This document shows, piece by piece, positions 1 through 13,599 of a stretch of 64,000 nt of DNA. The notes under the pieces are model-generated. The model saw only the letters and a list, made by a program, of their open reading frames with translations. It made no database searches and was not told where the DNA came from. The translations under genes and the position numbers were made by a program. Source of the DNA: Sycobia sp. Sy_11. Its lineage: Eukaryota > Arthropoda > Insecta > Hymenoptera > Epichrysomallidae. The DNA lies in assembly GCA_018907035.1 (NCBI GenBank), contig JACCIC010000001.1, positions 1,215,001 through 1,279,000 of the forward strand, read 5' to 3'. Each line of letters opens with the position of its first letter. Within the stretch, counting starts at the first letter, position 1.

Positions 1-690
1 AAAATTGAAAAAGATCCGAAGAAAAATAAATTTAAGCTGCAAAAATTAATCTTGAGGAAACGGTTACGTGGTTTTGTATTTAAAAATTGGAAGTTACATT
101 TTTCGTGTGAAACGATGGAAAGTTGGACACCAAATACTCTCTCGTTGGATTTTTTATCCAGTTGGAATTTTAAAAGTCGAGAAAGCTACAAAAATCCGAA
201 GATTTTTTTCAAAAATACATTATGTTACAAATTAATGTTTTTATGATGTATTTAAAACAAAGCAAAAATTGATACCTATTGGAAATTAAGGAAATGCTGA
301 TTTCGTGGAATCAATGTAAAATTCAATGACAAAGCCTCATTAATGCTCGCTCATTGGAATTTCAAAATCGAACTGTCATATATTGCACTTGAAGAGATTG
401 TCAAAAAAAATTGCAGTAAAATTGGAATAAATTAAGAAGACATACGACAAAAGAGCGACGGCAGGAAACTCGCAGGGACATCGTATCTGTTATATCGATA
501 AAAGAAAAAAAAAGAAAATGCATGTGCAAACAAGTTACTAAAAGGTGAGGGACGGTTACGTCAGTCGGGGCTCGCGTTCAAATATGTTTTATTCTTTTCC
601 GCATAAGGAGAGCGGCTTATTATCGAACTCCAGCCGATTATAAAAAGAAAAAATATCTATATACGCGGTTTTTCAGCTATTCTCCCATGT

Positions 691-692
<2 letters not shown>
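1..692. other. AT-rich sequence with a possible degenerate repeat
   Basis: No gene is seen. Two stretches, about 93-187 and 280-370, look related: both run ATTGGAA...TTTCGTG...CTCGYTCRTTGG...AATTTYAAAATCGA. This suggests a diverged tandem duplication of a ~190-bp unit. The only open frame, 64 codons at 52-246, is AT-biased and has no coding character. Confidence 0.35.

Positions 693-746
<54 letters not shown>
693..746. repeat. (TA)n microsatellite
   Basis: An essentially pure TA array of about 27 units lies in AT-rich DNA. Confidence 0.95.
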
Positions 747-747
<1 letters not shown>

Positions 748-2394
748 CTATTAACAACGATATACAGCGGCACAAAGTTGTCTGTCTCCGAAAAAGATAA
801 ATTTCCAAATATTGATTTTGCCTCAGAATAGCACTATACATAAGCTTATCGAGCTTATGCTAATCCACGATGAACCATAGATAATATATAAGTGGGAGGT
901 TCTTCTTTGTGATTCCGTGATGAAAAAAAAAATACTTTGAAAGAGGGGGGCGATTACGTAATTATTGTTGATATTTGATTAAAAATTCATGACTATTATT
1001 CTCCATTAAGCGTTCTTTTCGTCTATTTGATAAGAGAAGGAAGGCCTTATCGTCGAACGGGCTACTATGCGCTGATGTAATACGGTATGCATACTCAAAA
1101 GACCGATTACATAAGGAACAAAGCAACCTGGTCCCGTTTCAACTATATAATTAGTATGTATAATATATACATATTAATAAAATATAGGCCGTTTTGAATT
1201 ATACTTTTGCTCCTCGTGTATTAGAACACAACTTTATGCGGTGGCAATAACCTTCGTAATATTGATATACCCAAAAACTTGTCTAGTTGAGTTTATTTTT
1301 TTATTTATTTTTTTTATGTATCGAATAAATATTAAGGAACCGGTCGAATGATACTTTATCAAATGCTCTTACAGCGCTTTATTAGTCGTTCGTTAGAATA
1401 CTTTCCATACTTATCTTATCTCTCCTTCATTATAGCTATATATATATTTATATATATTGATCTAGGCTCCGGCGAATAATAAATTAAGCTTGTAAAATGT
1501 TAAATTCAATTTTAAGTTTAGCAAATGACAGTTAAGGTATATATTAATTTTGAATACTGACTTTATTGATCGCCCTCTCCGTCCGTAATAGAAAAGATGT
1601 TTTCTTTAATTAAACACGATTTATTTTGACATTGGTTAATTTGACAATGTTTCGATCATTGATTTTTGTTCAGCTTTTTTCCGTTTCGAATTTGAAGAAA
1701 ATATTGCACTGAATAATATCGTCTAAATTAACGCTAACCGTCAATCTTCCTTTTTGATATAATATCAATGATAAAGAAATTCGCTATTACAGAGAAACTT
1801 GTTCGAGAGACCTTAGGTCGCTACTCCGAACTCATTAAGGTAACTCCTCAGGAAAAAGGCAGTCAACTGAGAGTTGTTGAAAAATAAACCAATTGAAAAT
1901 CGTGTAAATATAATTTTTAACTAAGCCTAAAATAAAGCTATAATTTTAGGAACAAATCGCGAAAAATTTCTTGATGTACAGTGCTTATATTTTATTGTTT
2001 TTAAAGATGTGAGAATGATCTTTAAATATTGCATCAAATTTTCACAACGCACTATCTTTTTCTTTTGTCTTGTTATAATAGTAGCTAATAAATCATTAGT
2101 AAAAATACGATTTTTTCTTCCTATATCCTGTTTTTGTCATTGGCCAATAATTAGTAAATTATTTTTATAATTTTTCACGAATTTTCTGTATCGGCGAGAT
2201 TATTCGCGTATAAAATTTTCTTAAACAAATTTCTTAAAACAAACTTTTTAAAACAAATTTCTTAATCAAAATCTCGACAATACAATTTGTGAATTTCTTC
2301 CAATCTGCCATTTTTGCAATTTTTGAGGATTTAGCTGAAATATTTCTTAAATATTTAAAACATATTTAAGATAGATCTTCAAAAATTAAAATGA
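747..2394. other. AT-rich non-coding stretch
   Basis: There is no open frame of note, no splice-bounded exon and no recognised element. The stretch has ordinary intergenic or intronic character, with a small TATATATATTTATATATAT patch near 1440-1460. Confidence 0.6.
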
Positions 2395-2518
2395 GGCGCG
2401 CGCGCGCGCGTGTGTGTTTGTCTATAAATATATGTATATAATATCTTGTGAAACTGCTATGCTTTTTAAAATGAGTAATATTATTTGTAATAGACGTGTG
2501 TGTGTGTGTGTGTGTGTC
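2395..2518. repeat. (CG)n(TG)n tract and a separate (GT)n
   Basis: About eight CG dinucleotides run directly into TG repeats, and 80 bp later a 12-unit GT array follows. Alternating purine-pyrimidine runs of this kind can adopt Z-DNA. CG runs are rare in the surrounding AT-rich sequence. Confidence 0.9.
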
Positions 2519-3510
2519 ATTCTATACATATAATTTTCTTACTAATATTTAATCTATTAGTTATTTTATCGCGTTATTTATATAATTATTTATATAATGA
2601 ATCATAAGCCAATTTCTTTATATAATTTATTGGCGTCCCGAGGTTTCCGAATCGTGTGCTGTTTTTATCAGGCCATCTCCTTGTTTTGATATTATTAAAA
2701 TAAATGTTATATATAGGATAATTTTGCAGCGCTTGTAGAAACTAATCTTGGTTTATTATATTGTTATACATTTCTAAATAATTAACAAAAGGGCCAAAAG
2801 TTATGTAATTAAGAAAAATTGTAATAGTTACATTAAGTTTCGATGCGTTCTGAGCAGTCTCATTACATGAATATATTTAATGAACCTAAAACCACTGAAT
2901 TCAATTTAGTTTTTATAACGCTGCATTTAACGTAAATGAAATAATGGAAAGAATTTGTTGATCTGTTTGAAGTGTTAAAGTTATATCAAATATATATATT
3001 TACATTATGTAGTTGTTGTGTTATCTAAAATTTTTTAATTTTCGAAATTTATTTCATGTTTTGTAACGGAATGCGACCATAATATTGACAATAAGTATTT
3101 ATTCTTCCTTTTTATTTTCTGGAAGTTTGTCCAACATATAAGGCTGTTTGCCATTGTTTTCAATTTTACTTACTTTTGTACAGGACCATTGTATTCAAAA
3201 GATAAGTTGTGTTACGTAACTATAAAAATTTTAAATTATTAGTTTAATATATGTATCTATCTATAAAGTCGTGACTATCTTTCTATATTTATAATTACAA
3301 TTAGAATTCGAAATATTTCCATTGAGTAAGCTTCCTTCGCATCCTCTGAATCTTCGTTTACCATCATCGTAAACAGAAAAGTTGGCAAATACTTTCCTAT
3401 GCGACGTCGCTAATTTCAGGTTGTCCCCGATCCAGTTACGGAAACTTGAAAAGCACGCAATAATATTATATTTAATCGAGTTTCTCGGCTGGATTCTAGC
3501 GCTTATATTT
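2519..3510. other. AT-rich non-coding stretch
   Basis: No gene or repeat is recognised. Composition changes abruptly near 3530 into the first CpG-rich island. Confidence 0.6.
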
Positions 3511-3529
3511 ATATAAATTATATGCTGTA

Positions 3530-4560
3530 TTGTATAAGTCGGCGATCGGCGCACGAGTTCGTTGGGCTTTTAAAAAAGTTGAGCTCCACTGTACATCTCT
3601 CCCCGTTTCCCTCTCTCTTTCACAAACACACACACACACGCGCACACGCGCACACAGGCATCAATTCTCCCGGGACCCTCACTTGCTGCGCCACTGTCCT
3701 CTGGTGGGCCCCTTCTAGTGTAACTCGCGAAGGGGGGCAAGCCGGGAGCGCGCGCAGCGACAGCTGCTGCCGCTCTCTCCTCTCTCCCTCTCCGTCCCTG
3801 CCCCGCCGCGGGCCGTTCGGTTCGGCCGACCGGCGCGTCTCGCCGCCCCCCTCCCCTTCCCCTCCCCCCTCGACGCTGGCTCTCTCGCTTCCTCTTTCCT
3901 CGCGGCGCGGCACTCGCCTCCCCTTTTTTTACGGGCCTTATTATACAGAGCGCCCGCGTCGCGTTTCCCCCACCGCGCAGTCCACGGGTCGCGTGGCAGG
4001 CAGGCAGCCCCTTATCCTTCCCTCGGCGCGGCGCGCGCGCACGTCCCCCTTCCTTTAGACTCTTTTGCGCAAAATACACCTTCGCTCGTCCCGTTCTCCT
4101 GTGTAGGTGTGTCGAACGCGTATAATACATGTGTGCCTTGCGTATGTGTACACACGGTGCAACGGACGAGATCTTTTTGCCCTTGCCTTCTCTTCTCTCT
4201 CTCGCTGCTCCCTCTCTTTCTTCCTTGTTCTTTTTTCCCTCCGCCGGGCCTGCTTCTGTCTTTGTTCCGCGCGCGCGCGCGCGTTCCATTTCCCTTCCTC
4301 TTTTGTAGCACGCGTCCACCGTTCGGTGCCTCTGTTACCCGCTCTGTTACATGTATATATGTGTATATAGATATTTTAATGCGCCTGTGTCGAAGGGGAA
4401 TGCCGAGGCGCGTATATATGTATTATATGTACGTCGAGGTATTTTTCAGGTAACTGCCTCGAGGGCCTTACGCGCCGTACCGCGTCTCATCAGAAAAGTG
4501 CAGCGCATCAATGCACAGTGCTGCCGCGAGGTGTAATTGTTCCCTTATATAAATCGAAAG
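3530..4560. other. CpG-rich, pyrimidine-rich island
   Basis: This GC-rich block of about 1 kb has a strong C/T bias on the + strand, (CA)n at 3628-3656 and (CG)n near 4268-4283. Open frames of 178 codons (+) and 249 codons (-) exist, but they are Pro/Ser/Arg low-complexity translations of C/T-rich DNA in several frames at once, so I treat them as by-products. TTTTTCAG|GTAACT at 4442-4455 resembles a splice site but has no partner. The block could be a promoter or enhancer island; nothing here proves transcription. Confidence 0.55.
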
Positions 4561-5395
4561 TCACGGAAACGATCATCTTCTCTCGCCTTCTTAAATTCAA
4601 TACAAACGTATTTATATGTACAAGTCAAGGTACAAGTATAGGGGGGGGGCGCTCTTCTCTTCAGGCCCCCTAATTATTTAAGATGAAATTTCGAATTTTC
4701 TTCCCTCAGCCTGGACTGGGCGGAATTTCTTATAGCTTTTTGTCCTTAACATATTATATACATATACATATAATGTATTCTTTAAGTAAAAAGAAACTTC
4801 GCCGCCGCTTACTTTCAGTTCGAATTATAGGTGTACATATGTAATAAGTATGCATTATCTTCGGAAACTTTTCAGGAAGCTCGAAGGAACCGGCAATTTT
4901 TTGTTTTTTTGTTTTTGGAATTCATGTAATTTACTTTACTTACAGTAATCACTTAGAATTTCCAAAGGGGGCCGGTCGTGTGCGAACTGACGTTATCGAA
5001 ATCTGAAAGTTAATAACAGGTGCGAAGTCTGCTGTTAAAGCTCGCGGGTCCCAATAACAAATTCGATGTTTTTTCCTGCAGAGAACCTCTTAATTATTTC
5101 TTCATCCAGGAGATACAACAAAAAAAAACAATGAGGTCCGAAAAAAACTTCCTGTCGTAAAGTTCCCAAAAATTGGTAAAAAAACTTAGCATCAATTTAA
5201 AGGGCTCTGCTTTAACCGATATATTATGGAAGTGTTGTACATCCCTCTGAAAGAAAAACTATATAGTTCGAAAAAGAGTCGAACAAATTTGTTTAACGAC
5301 GCGGTGTGCAAAACAAGTTTAAAACAATCGTTCACCCGGAACCGTTAACTTTTTAATAGGCCCCAACAAAGACGTCCGTTTTTTCTCTTCCCTAG
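4561..5395. other. Non-coding stretch between islands
   Basis: Mixed composition with a run of nine G at about 4641-4649. No exon or element is recognised. Confidence 0.5.
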
Positions 5396-5626
5396 AGTAT
5401 ATATATATATATATTCGTTCTTCCGCACGGGCTCAGTGCCTTTTATTTTATTTCACCCCTTTTCGTTGATGACCAAACCGAGAATATCGGAAAGAGGTTG
5501 ATGTGGCGGCGCTGCTATCCGCAGAAGATATACGTTGTTTAAGCGCGCGTGCCACTTTTTTTTTGCTCGCACCCTCTGATGTACGCGCGCGCGCCGATGC
5601 CGACTCAGTATATACTGATATATATA

Positions 5627-5630
<4 letters not shown>

Positions 5631-5679
<49 letters not shown>
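5631..5679. repeat. (TA)n microsatellite with imperfect flanks
   Basis: The pure TA core is preceded by two TATATACTGA units and followed by GTATATAGATATAG. It sits inside a moderately GC-rich patch (5400-6030) with no supported gene. Confidence 0.95.
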
Positions 5680-5686
<7 letters not shown>

Positions 5687-6029
5687 GATATAGTATAGGT
5701 GGATGCACCGGAGTTGTTGAATATTTAACGCATGCATCGGAGAGGTTGCGTACATTATACACCCATATCCGGTATATGGATTCTTGGACTCTTTCTCTTT
5801 ATAGGGGAGCGCACACATTTAGTCCGCATTAATTTTTGTCAGCCTTATGCGGGTATCCCGGTATTTTTAAAGCCCTCTCCGTCGTTTCTTATACAAATCT
5901 CTTTAATTTACCAAAGGCAGATCCTTGCGCGCCCCGGTGTTTACCGGGCGTAGTCTATTTTTGGAACGGAGGCGAGGCGACGCGACGTTCGGCTTCTGCT
6001 TACACAGAACCGTAGCAGAGTGGCCGTGA

Positions 6030-6820
6030 ATTCGAATTTATAGAATTTCTCATATTTCTTGTACTGACGCTTTCTTTGAAGCATGTTCGTCAAATTGATA
6101 GTTTATTATATATGAGGCTGGGTACGAAGTTTGTTTCGGGGAAAAATGCAATGTTTTGCTAAAATGATTGTATTGATATGGAACTGGTATGCATGAAGTA
6201 AACCAGAAATTTTTTACTTCGTTTTCAACATCTGATTTGATCGGTTTCCTGTAATTGAAAAAGAATGTTTCTCCCTTTGTATTTTGAGCTGGATCGTGAC
6301 CGACTGCGAATTCAAAGGGACACCATGATCATGAATTAAAAAAGCTGAAAAAAAATTTAAACAAGATGTAAAAAACATCACTTTGAGAGCTTTTGAATAC
6401 ATTTCAAATTTGTAGGCGTAATTATTTCAAAAGCTTTGTGAATACTATCTTTATTGGGCGATACGAATTAAAGTTGACATATGAACATTTATGAGCTAGT
6501 TGGACTTCTAACAGCTTTTTGTAAATATCGTTGTATAAAATTTAATCACTTGCAACTTTAAATATATCGTTGGGCAACATGGGACTTTAAAGTATTAATT
6601 TTTTATTAAAAAATTTAACATGCATTGTATACACAAGGGTAATAAATACATTCTCATATTTTCCTAAACTCGTATTAAAAATGCATACACAATATTTTCA
6701 AAATGTTTTTTCTCACAAATTTCTATAGAGTAACGTATATTGGTGTAAAGATTTTTCCAGTACATTTCATTTAATGTTCTAATATTATTAAACTTAATAT
6801 GATATGCAAACAGTTTGACA
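6030..6820. other. AT-rich non-coding stretch
   Basis: No exon, RNA gene or repeat is recognised. Confidence 0.55.
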
Positions 6821-6821
6821 A

Positions 6822-6831
6822 CTCTCTCTCT

Positions 6832-6892
<61 letters not shown>
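6822..6892. repeat. (CT)n microsatellite
   Basis: CT array of roughly 30 units, interrupted once by CAAAT near its start and decaying into TTCTCGCTCTAG at its end. On the other strand it is GAGAG, the core bound by GAGA-type factors in insects; binding here is not shown. Confidence 0.95.
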
Positions 6893-6896
<4 letters not shown>

Positions 6897-7215
6897 AGCT
6901 CTCTTGCCTTCTGTCGAACGTTTCCATTAGCCAAAAACCGATAACGTTATAATTCTCGAGGCTGTTAATGAGCGATATTGTACGATTTGAGTGTGACGGC
7001 TGCGTATGGCCTATGTCGCTTTAATTATTCCTCGCTGCAAATTCTGCCTTTGAGGTTATTATTGTAGTTTCAGCCTTAACCCCGCCCCCGCCCCTCTAAC
7101 CCCTCGCCCACCACGCCCCGTTGTTAATTTTGATTATTGCAATGGGGAAATCGGCCTTTGCGCGATTGAGAGTCGTAAAAGGATTTTTTCTGAACTTGGC
7201 ACATCGTGTAGGACC

Positions 7216-7216
<1 letters not shown>

Positions 7217-7268
<52 letters not shown>
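7217..7268. repeat. (TA)n microsatellite
   Basis: Pure TA array of 26 units, flanked by ordinary sequence on both sides. Confidence 0.95.
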
Positions 7269-7270
<2 letters not shown>

Positions 7271-7329
7271 CACGAGTGAATTGCGTAATTTACGCTAATT
7301 GCGAAACCTGCAGGTGAAAAGTACACCTG

Positions 7330-9050
7330 TAAGTATTAAATGTTGCCCCCCCCTCGCGCTATAAAAAACCCGTTTCATTAATTTACGGGAGTTTGTGTTT
7401 AAAGGTTTGCTTTTTACGCGATATAAAATACGGAAGGAAAAGATTTTCATATCTATATTGCGATGATAAAGGCAGATTAATCGATATTATACATCGATTT
7501 GAGAACAATTACAAAGTGACGAGGAAGGGATTTGTTTGAGGATTGAGAAAAAGTCAGCTATAATAATTTTGCAGTTGTAGCTAACGGAATGCGTGATCGT
7601 TACCGTACAGAAGACACTTGACGAATCCAAAATAAGCATAGCATGCCTCGCTTTTAATGTTGTCAATTGTTGTAATACATATCGACCCCTCCGACGAAGA
7701 GTAGCAATATTTGAAAATACCACCGAAGGACACTGCGATTGCGGAACGTCTGCCGAAAATCAATAAACTTCCGGCGTCAAAGCACCGCTAATTTTTGTGT
7801 AATACCGAAAATGCTACTCATTATAGTAAGGGTCAATATAGTACATCTGATGCTAGAAATTTGGGGAAGCCGGAATTGGAGGTCGAGGAAAGCTCTTACT
7901 GACTTGAGAAAAGGGAATTTTAAAAAATTATACAAAAAATCTCTCCGATCAATCCATACAATCAAAGCATATTTTATTTTCCGAAATAATGATTTTTAAA
8001 CTTTGTTTAATCGTGTTTGTACCTGAGATCATTATCAGTAAAGTCAAAAATTCAAGAGGACTAAAAGTAGCCATTTTGAATTGATTATTTGAAAAAATAA
8101 TATCTTCACCGGTTTAGACATGGTTCACTTGATCTTTTGACGTGGTAATTATCTGATTTAGAATGGAAAAGATTTATTCTGTTGCTTTGGATTATCGCTA
8201 GCTCATGAACCAAAAATTGAACTACAAATTTAATGCTAGCTTTCAAAAATCGCAAAGAAGAGATTTTTCAAGAAAAAAATTCGCATCCTTGATAACGATT
8301 TAAAAAAGTGTACAAATATATGTAAATGATTTTTACTATTGTTTTTTACCCCTTTCAAACCATTATAAAAGATAAAGAAAATTTGTTCAAAATATCACAA
8401 GTTGCTCTTATATATCTTTAATTGAAGTTTTGAAAACTGCTCGTAAATTAGTTGAGCAATTACTCCTTGATGATGTACCGATAATCGAAGGCAAAAATGT
8501 ATACGATCTTATTCGCATGAAGATAAAAGTTTTTAAGTGAGAAGAACAAAACGAAAAAAATGAAAAAAATTGAAAAATCCTTTGTTACGATCGTGATACG
8601 AGAATTTTCCAGAAAGTTACAGCTTTTGAAATGTGGATAAAAAATTATTTTATTTTTTTTGAAGTTAGAGTTAGTCTTTTAGTATTTAAGAAAAACAACT
8701 TCAATCTATGTTACCTTCATAATATATAGGCCTGGATTCGCGCTAATAACATTTTTTTATTTTTATTTTTATCATTTTTTATATATGCCACTTTAAATGT
8801 TCCAGATATTTATCTTTGAAATAAAAATTATTACTTCGTCAAGTCCAGCTTTCGTGTATAATTTATACGATTTTTCGATTGTAGTTTACAAAAAATTTGT
8901 TAATCTATGCCTACAGCACGAGGCAACGAACCCAGAAGGTTTCTTTCTTCCCTCTCACTTCTCCAAAGAGACGAAAAAACGAAGAATAACCTCGGAAGAA
9001 GCTCATCGAATAAATATTTAAAGTTACGTCGAATCTTATCTTCCTCCTCT
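7330..9050. other. AT-rich non-coding stretch
   Basis: Open frames up to 86 codons (7739-7999) overlap others on both strands and show no conserved motif or splice context. No gene is called. Confidence 0.55.
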
Positions 9051-9059
9051 ATACTAATA

Positions 9060-9084
9060 CCGCCCCCTCACACGCACACACTCT

Positions 9085-9120
<36 letters not shown>

Positions 9121-9250
9121 ATTTCTCTCGTGCCACGGCAATCTGTCGGATATAAATTATCCGACAAGCAAGCGAGATGCATCTTAGTATACCAGAGCGG
9201 AAGAGCAGAAGAAGGACAGAGACAATATGAAAGCCTATAGGAGCCGCAAA

Positions 9251-9282
<32 letters not shown>

Positions 9283-9285
9283 CTG

Positions 9286-9318
<33 letters not shown>

Positions 9319-9451
9319 TTCTCTCTCATTCTTATTTATTCTTAAAACTCCTCTACCCTCGAAAAATATACGCTTTTTCGTCTCTATTCTCCGCTCGTCT
9401 AATACTTCTACATCTTTTGTATCTTGGGTTATTATATATATTTATACATAC

Positions 9452-9496
<45 letters not shown>

Positions 9497-9724
9497 ATAT
9501 CGATATATCTAGAAAATCTCTAAACTGATCGAGGCCAACTTTCCATACTTCTCTCGTTCTCCCTTCCACCCAACACGTTTTCCACCGATTCGCCGTTCTC
9601 GCGTCCTCCTTCTCGCGCTCGACCGTCCGCTGCAGCGATGCGCCGCGGCTGTATCGCCCTTTTACCGACGCGGTATCTTCCCACAATCTACAATTCATGG
9701 CCCCGCATGGTTTATTCCCGCATC

Positions 9725-9774
<50 letters not shown>

Positions 9775-10131
9775 TTATACTTCTACCTGCATATTACCCC
9801 CTCTCTTTCCCTTGCTCCACCCTCTAACTGCGCATTATACAGAAATCCCTCGGGATTTTAAATAAGCTTTTCCATATAGGCTTTTCTGACGCGCGCGCAC
9901 GCTCGACAATATGGGTATATGTAGGGGAAGGAGGAGGGCAGGGGAGTAAAGACACGCAGGCGCATTAACTCTGAGGACCCGCGCGCGGGAAAAGGTTTTT
10001 CAGGCCTTATATTGTGTGTGCTTGCATATATATATATGCTAATGTGCCAGGAACCTCGTGTGCCTCTGCAGCCTAAATTCTCCTCGAGTTTTTCCGCCGA
10101 GCGTGAAAAATTCTCGGATCGCTCCGCTTTT

Positions 10132-10190
<59 letters not shown>

Positions 10191-11252
10191 CACACACACA
10201 CACACACAGAGGTATATAATACATCTAGCCAAAAGAGCGCGCGACAAAAAATGATATATGTATATAATACAGAGGAGACGGGGACGCGCGCAGCGACTTT
10301 GTTTCTTTTTTTTTTCTTTTAGGGCCGATCGCTCGGCTACCGTTTTTGTCGGTTTTTGCGCGCGCTCCTCCTTTTTACACCGGATTTCAGGCCGCCCGTT
10401 CTCGTTTTCTCGGCCGGCTACCCGCGCTGTTTTAACTTCGGCTAAGGCAATATTTATCCCCTCGACGTTCGGCGAACATGTAAAAAAAAAAAATAAAAAA
10501 TAAATAAAATTCCAGGATCGCGGAGAGAATAGGGATATCTCTTCGACTTTTCCCCCAACATTTATAAAACCGCCCGTTTTCCGTTAGCTTGGCCAATGCG
10601 TACCACCCCCCCCTTGTCCATTGTCTATTTTAATCCTGCATTATCACTTTATAAAAGTCCGAAGCCTCCCCCCTCTTTCTTTCGCTCGTATACTTATGAG
10701 CATTAGAATTTATCGTCGAGTAAAGGCCGCGCCTAACGTCAATTTGCACGAAGGGTTTTTTTGATCCATCCGTGGAAGAGGTCGTAAAATTGCGCTAGTT
10801 ATATAAATAGGAGAGGGGCGGGGAGGGGAGATCTTGGCACACGTACACATACGTATCAGTTTTTGAGTTGGGATAATTCGGTTGAAAACGTCACCCCCCT
10901 CCCCCCTTTCGATATCCCTTCGTTCCCGTGAAAATTCGCGCACGCCCGGATGGTCTTGCTTAGCTCGTACGCACAAATCATCTGCGGCAGGTTGGAGTGG
11001 TGGGGGGTAGAGGGAACCCATCGATACGCGCGCACGGCCGCGATCTTCGAAGGAAAGTATAATTCCCATTTTCCGAGCGAGCGAGCGGGGAGTCAGTATT
11101 TTCGAGAGCAAAGAAAAGGAAAGACGTAGGTTGGATACGCCCACCCTCTTTCTCGCTTCGCTCGGCATCGTCCGGTGCAGCGCTTTTGTCCCGCTGCACC
11201 CCCTCCCAACGCTCCGTCCTTCGGGATTATACTGGTGGCGCGCGCCTGATCT

Positions 11253-11318
<66 letters not shown>

Positions 11319-11406
11319 TATAGAACGTGGAGTTTGGAGGTCCGATGAAAAAGGAAGCCCGAAATTGGCGCACGCGAGTCGTATAGTGTTGCGTTATAGG
11401 GGTTGC

Positions 11407-11448
<42 letters not shown>

Positions 11449-11900
11449 TTAAAAAAATAGCATGCACATGTGTGTGTATATATATACAAGACAACTCGTA
11501 CATATTCAAATACCTGTACTGGTAACGTGTGAGTGCCTCCCTGTGCCTCCCATCTCTTCGCCCCCTCTCTCTATGTCTCTTCCCCCACTCGTTCGACCGC
11601 GCATTACAGAAACACTTCCCAAGGTCCGGTGTTTTTTCTCTGCGGGGCTCTTTTATATACATTTTATATATATTCGAGCTGTGAGTTCGACGACTAAATT
11701 GGAAAGAAGGGGGGCGAGATCTATAATGTTCGAAAAGCTAAGAAAGAGACATAGAGAGAGGGAGAGAGCGAGAGAGCACACTCTCTCACTCTCCTGATTA
11801 TACCCGGTCGGCTGGTTCCCCTGTATTTGAGGCTACTGTGGTGTACTTACTATACATACCTATACATATGTAGTCGCGGAGTTCATGTCTCGGCGCGCGG
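9060..11900. other. GC-rich island packed with microsatellites
   Basis: This 2.8-kb block of CpG-rich sequence carries at least nine simple-sequence arrays: CT at 9081-9121 and 9255-9328, TA at 9458-9492, 9728-9769, 10135-10179 and 11255-11314, CA at 10188-10208, GA at 11410-11445 and 11749-11780. Open frames up to 189 codons run through these arrays or through GC-rich sequence and are not believed. There is also a C9 run near 10604. It may be a regulatory island; no exon is supported. Confidence 0.6.
11255..11314. repeat. (TA)n microsatellite, about 30 units
   Basis: This is the longest pure TA array of the 9-12 kb island, directly next to CGCGCGCC sequence. The composition switches from CpG to TpA within a few bases. 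Confidence 0.95.
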
Positions 11901-12069
11901 TGGTATTATTGTGGCTGCTCATAGTCGGGGCCCTATTACGCGTTTTATAAAACGGGTGTGCGCAATTCGAACGGAATACAGCGCCTCGTGCGCTTTTCTT
12001 CCGTTCGTAGAGAGGCCGAGAACGATTTGTAGCCGTCTTCTTCGTATTTTCAGATTGATTCCGTCCACG

Positions 12070-13540
12070 GGCATACCTAAAAAAATTTTTTAAAAAACTG
12101 TTTTTTGCAATGTAAAATTGTACAGTCGTTAATATTGTATGGCGAAATACCCGAAATACTGATAAAAACTAAAACATTTTTCATATGGTTTGAGATTATA
12201 TGGAAGATGTTTTGCAAAGAATTTGACAATAATATCTTTGTCACTTTCGCATTACTTTTTGGCAAGGGTTCGTAGCCAAATTTCTTACGATAATTATTGG
12301 GAGAAGAATATTTTATTATTATTTAAGAAGTGTTTTATGGGGACAGTTTATTTCTATCATCGAAACATTATATATAAATATATCTAAAATAGTAAAAAAT
12401 AATCTTCAAGATTGTGGCGCGATCTGCAACTGGATCCCCAATGCCCACGGTTAACAAAGGCCGATTATGTTTTACAATACTAAAGTTATAGAGTGCATAA
12501 ATTTGATATTAGAAATATGGCTAAGAAAGCATAAATTCAAATATAATTGTTATTTTATATAATTAATAGAATATAACCACGCATAACCGATGCTTCAGGG
12601 CGCCCATGAGGTCGATAAAAATGGCCAATAAACTTGCTTGTAAAATGGTTATAAATATAGCACGACAATTGCTTTTTTCATCAGAGTCTCGACAATTTTC
12701 AGTAGACAATATAATTGGTAAAATAATGTGGCAATCCTGGAAACCATGAATATGGAAAAAAAATCCGGTATTGCAAATAATCGCTCTATGAAAATAAAAC
12801 TCTTTGATCTCTCAACGAGTATTATTAATATATTATAATTTTAATTAATTTATTATAATTAATTAAGAATCAAAATAAATATTTATTATTTCGAGAAGTA
12901 AATATGACGACAAACTGTTGCCATAAGCGAATCTATTAAGAAGAATCATATGTTTAACTTAAATTAATCTAAACATATTATATTTAAAATATTATAAATT
13001 AAAATAATATAATTATACTCGAAGTCAGATCACTCGTAGTTATACAATCATCTTCATTGTGTCCGAAGTATAAAAGAATGAAAACGATAATATCGTTGAA
13101 TTTGTCAGTCCCCTTCCACAAAAAAAAAACATTCTTTTTTACATCTATATAGTTCGAAGTTTTGAACAGCCTCCGGCTTCTCTTCGATTACCGACTAAAC
13201 CGACTATGCAGATTACAGCAAAAAAATTTACTGTGTACGGACGTGGGCTGTTTCATCGAAAGCTAAAATTAACTTCGATTTTTTTATATTTTAGATTCTA
13301 CGGGGTGATTCGCAATAAGACCAATCGGACCCTCGTTATGAGTATAATAGTTTAAACAAAAAGACTGTAATGCCGATGCAAATATTCATTTGTCCTATTT
13401 AGAGCAGTCGACACAAATTTGTTAATTAAAAATATTAAACATATATTATACGTTGATCTATATACATAATTTAAATGAGATTAATAAACTTTAATAGAAA
13501 TAAATACAATTTATAATACCAAGAAATCTCTATTCGTACT
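12070..13540. other. AT-rich non-coding stretch
   Basis: Very AT-rich, especially 12820-13010, with TTAATTAATTTATTATAATTAATTAA-like runs. No gene is seen. Confidence 0.55.
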
Positions 13541-13593
13541 CCCCCCCCCCCATTCTCATCGTTCGTTCGTTCAGATTCGGGGAGGGGGGGGGG
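13541..13593. repeat. Inverted oligo-C / oligo-G tract
   Basis: Eleven C are followed 32 bases later by GGGGA and ten G, with (GTTC)n between. The arms are complementary and could form a hairpin, or a G-quadruplex or i-motif. Confidence 0.85.
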
Positions 13594-13599
13594 CACGAA

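Noticed and set aside
3570..4319. 249-codon minus-strand frame
   Set aside because: Arg/Gly/Glu-rich translation of a C/T-biased CpG island, open in several frames on both strands.
6013..6050. TAGCAGAGTGGCCG resembling a tRNA A-box
   Set aside because: No matching B-box (the following TTCGAATT is poor) and no acceptor stem or cloverleaf can be drawn.
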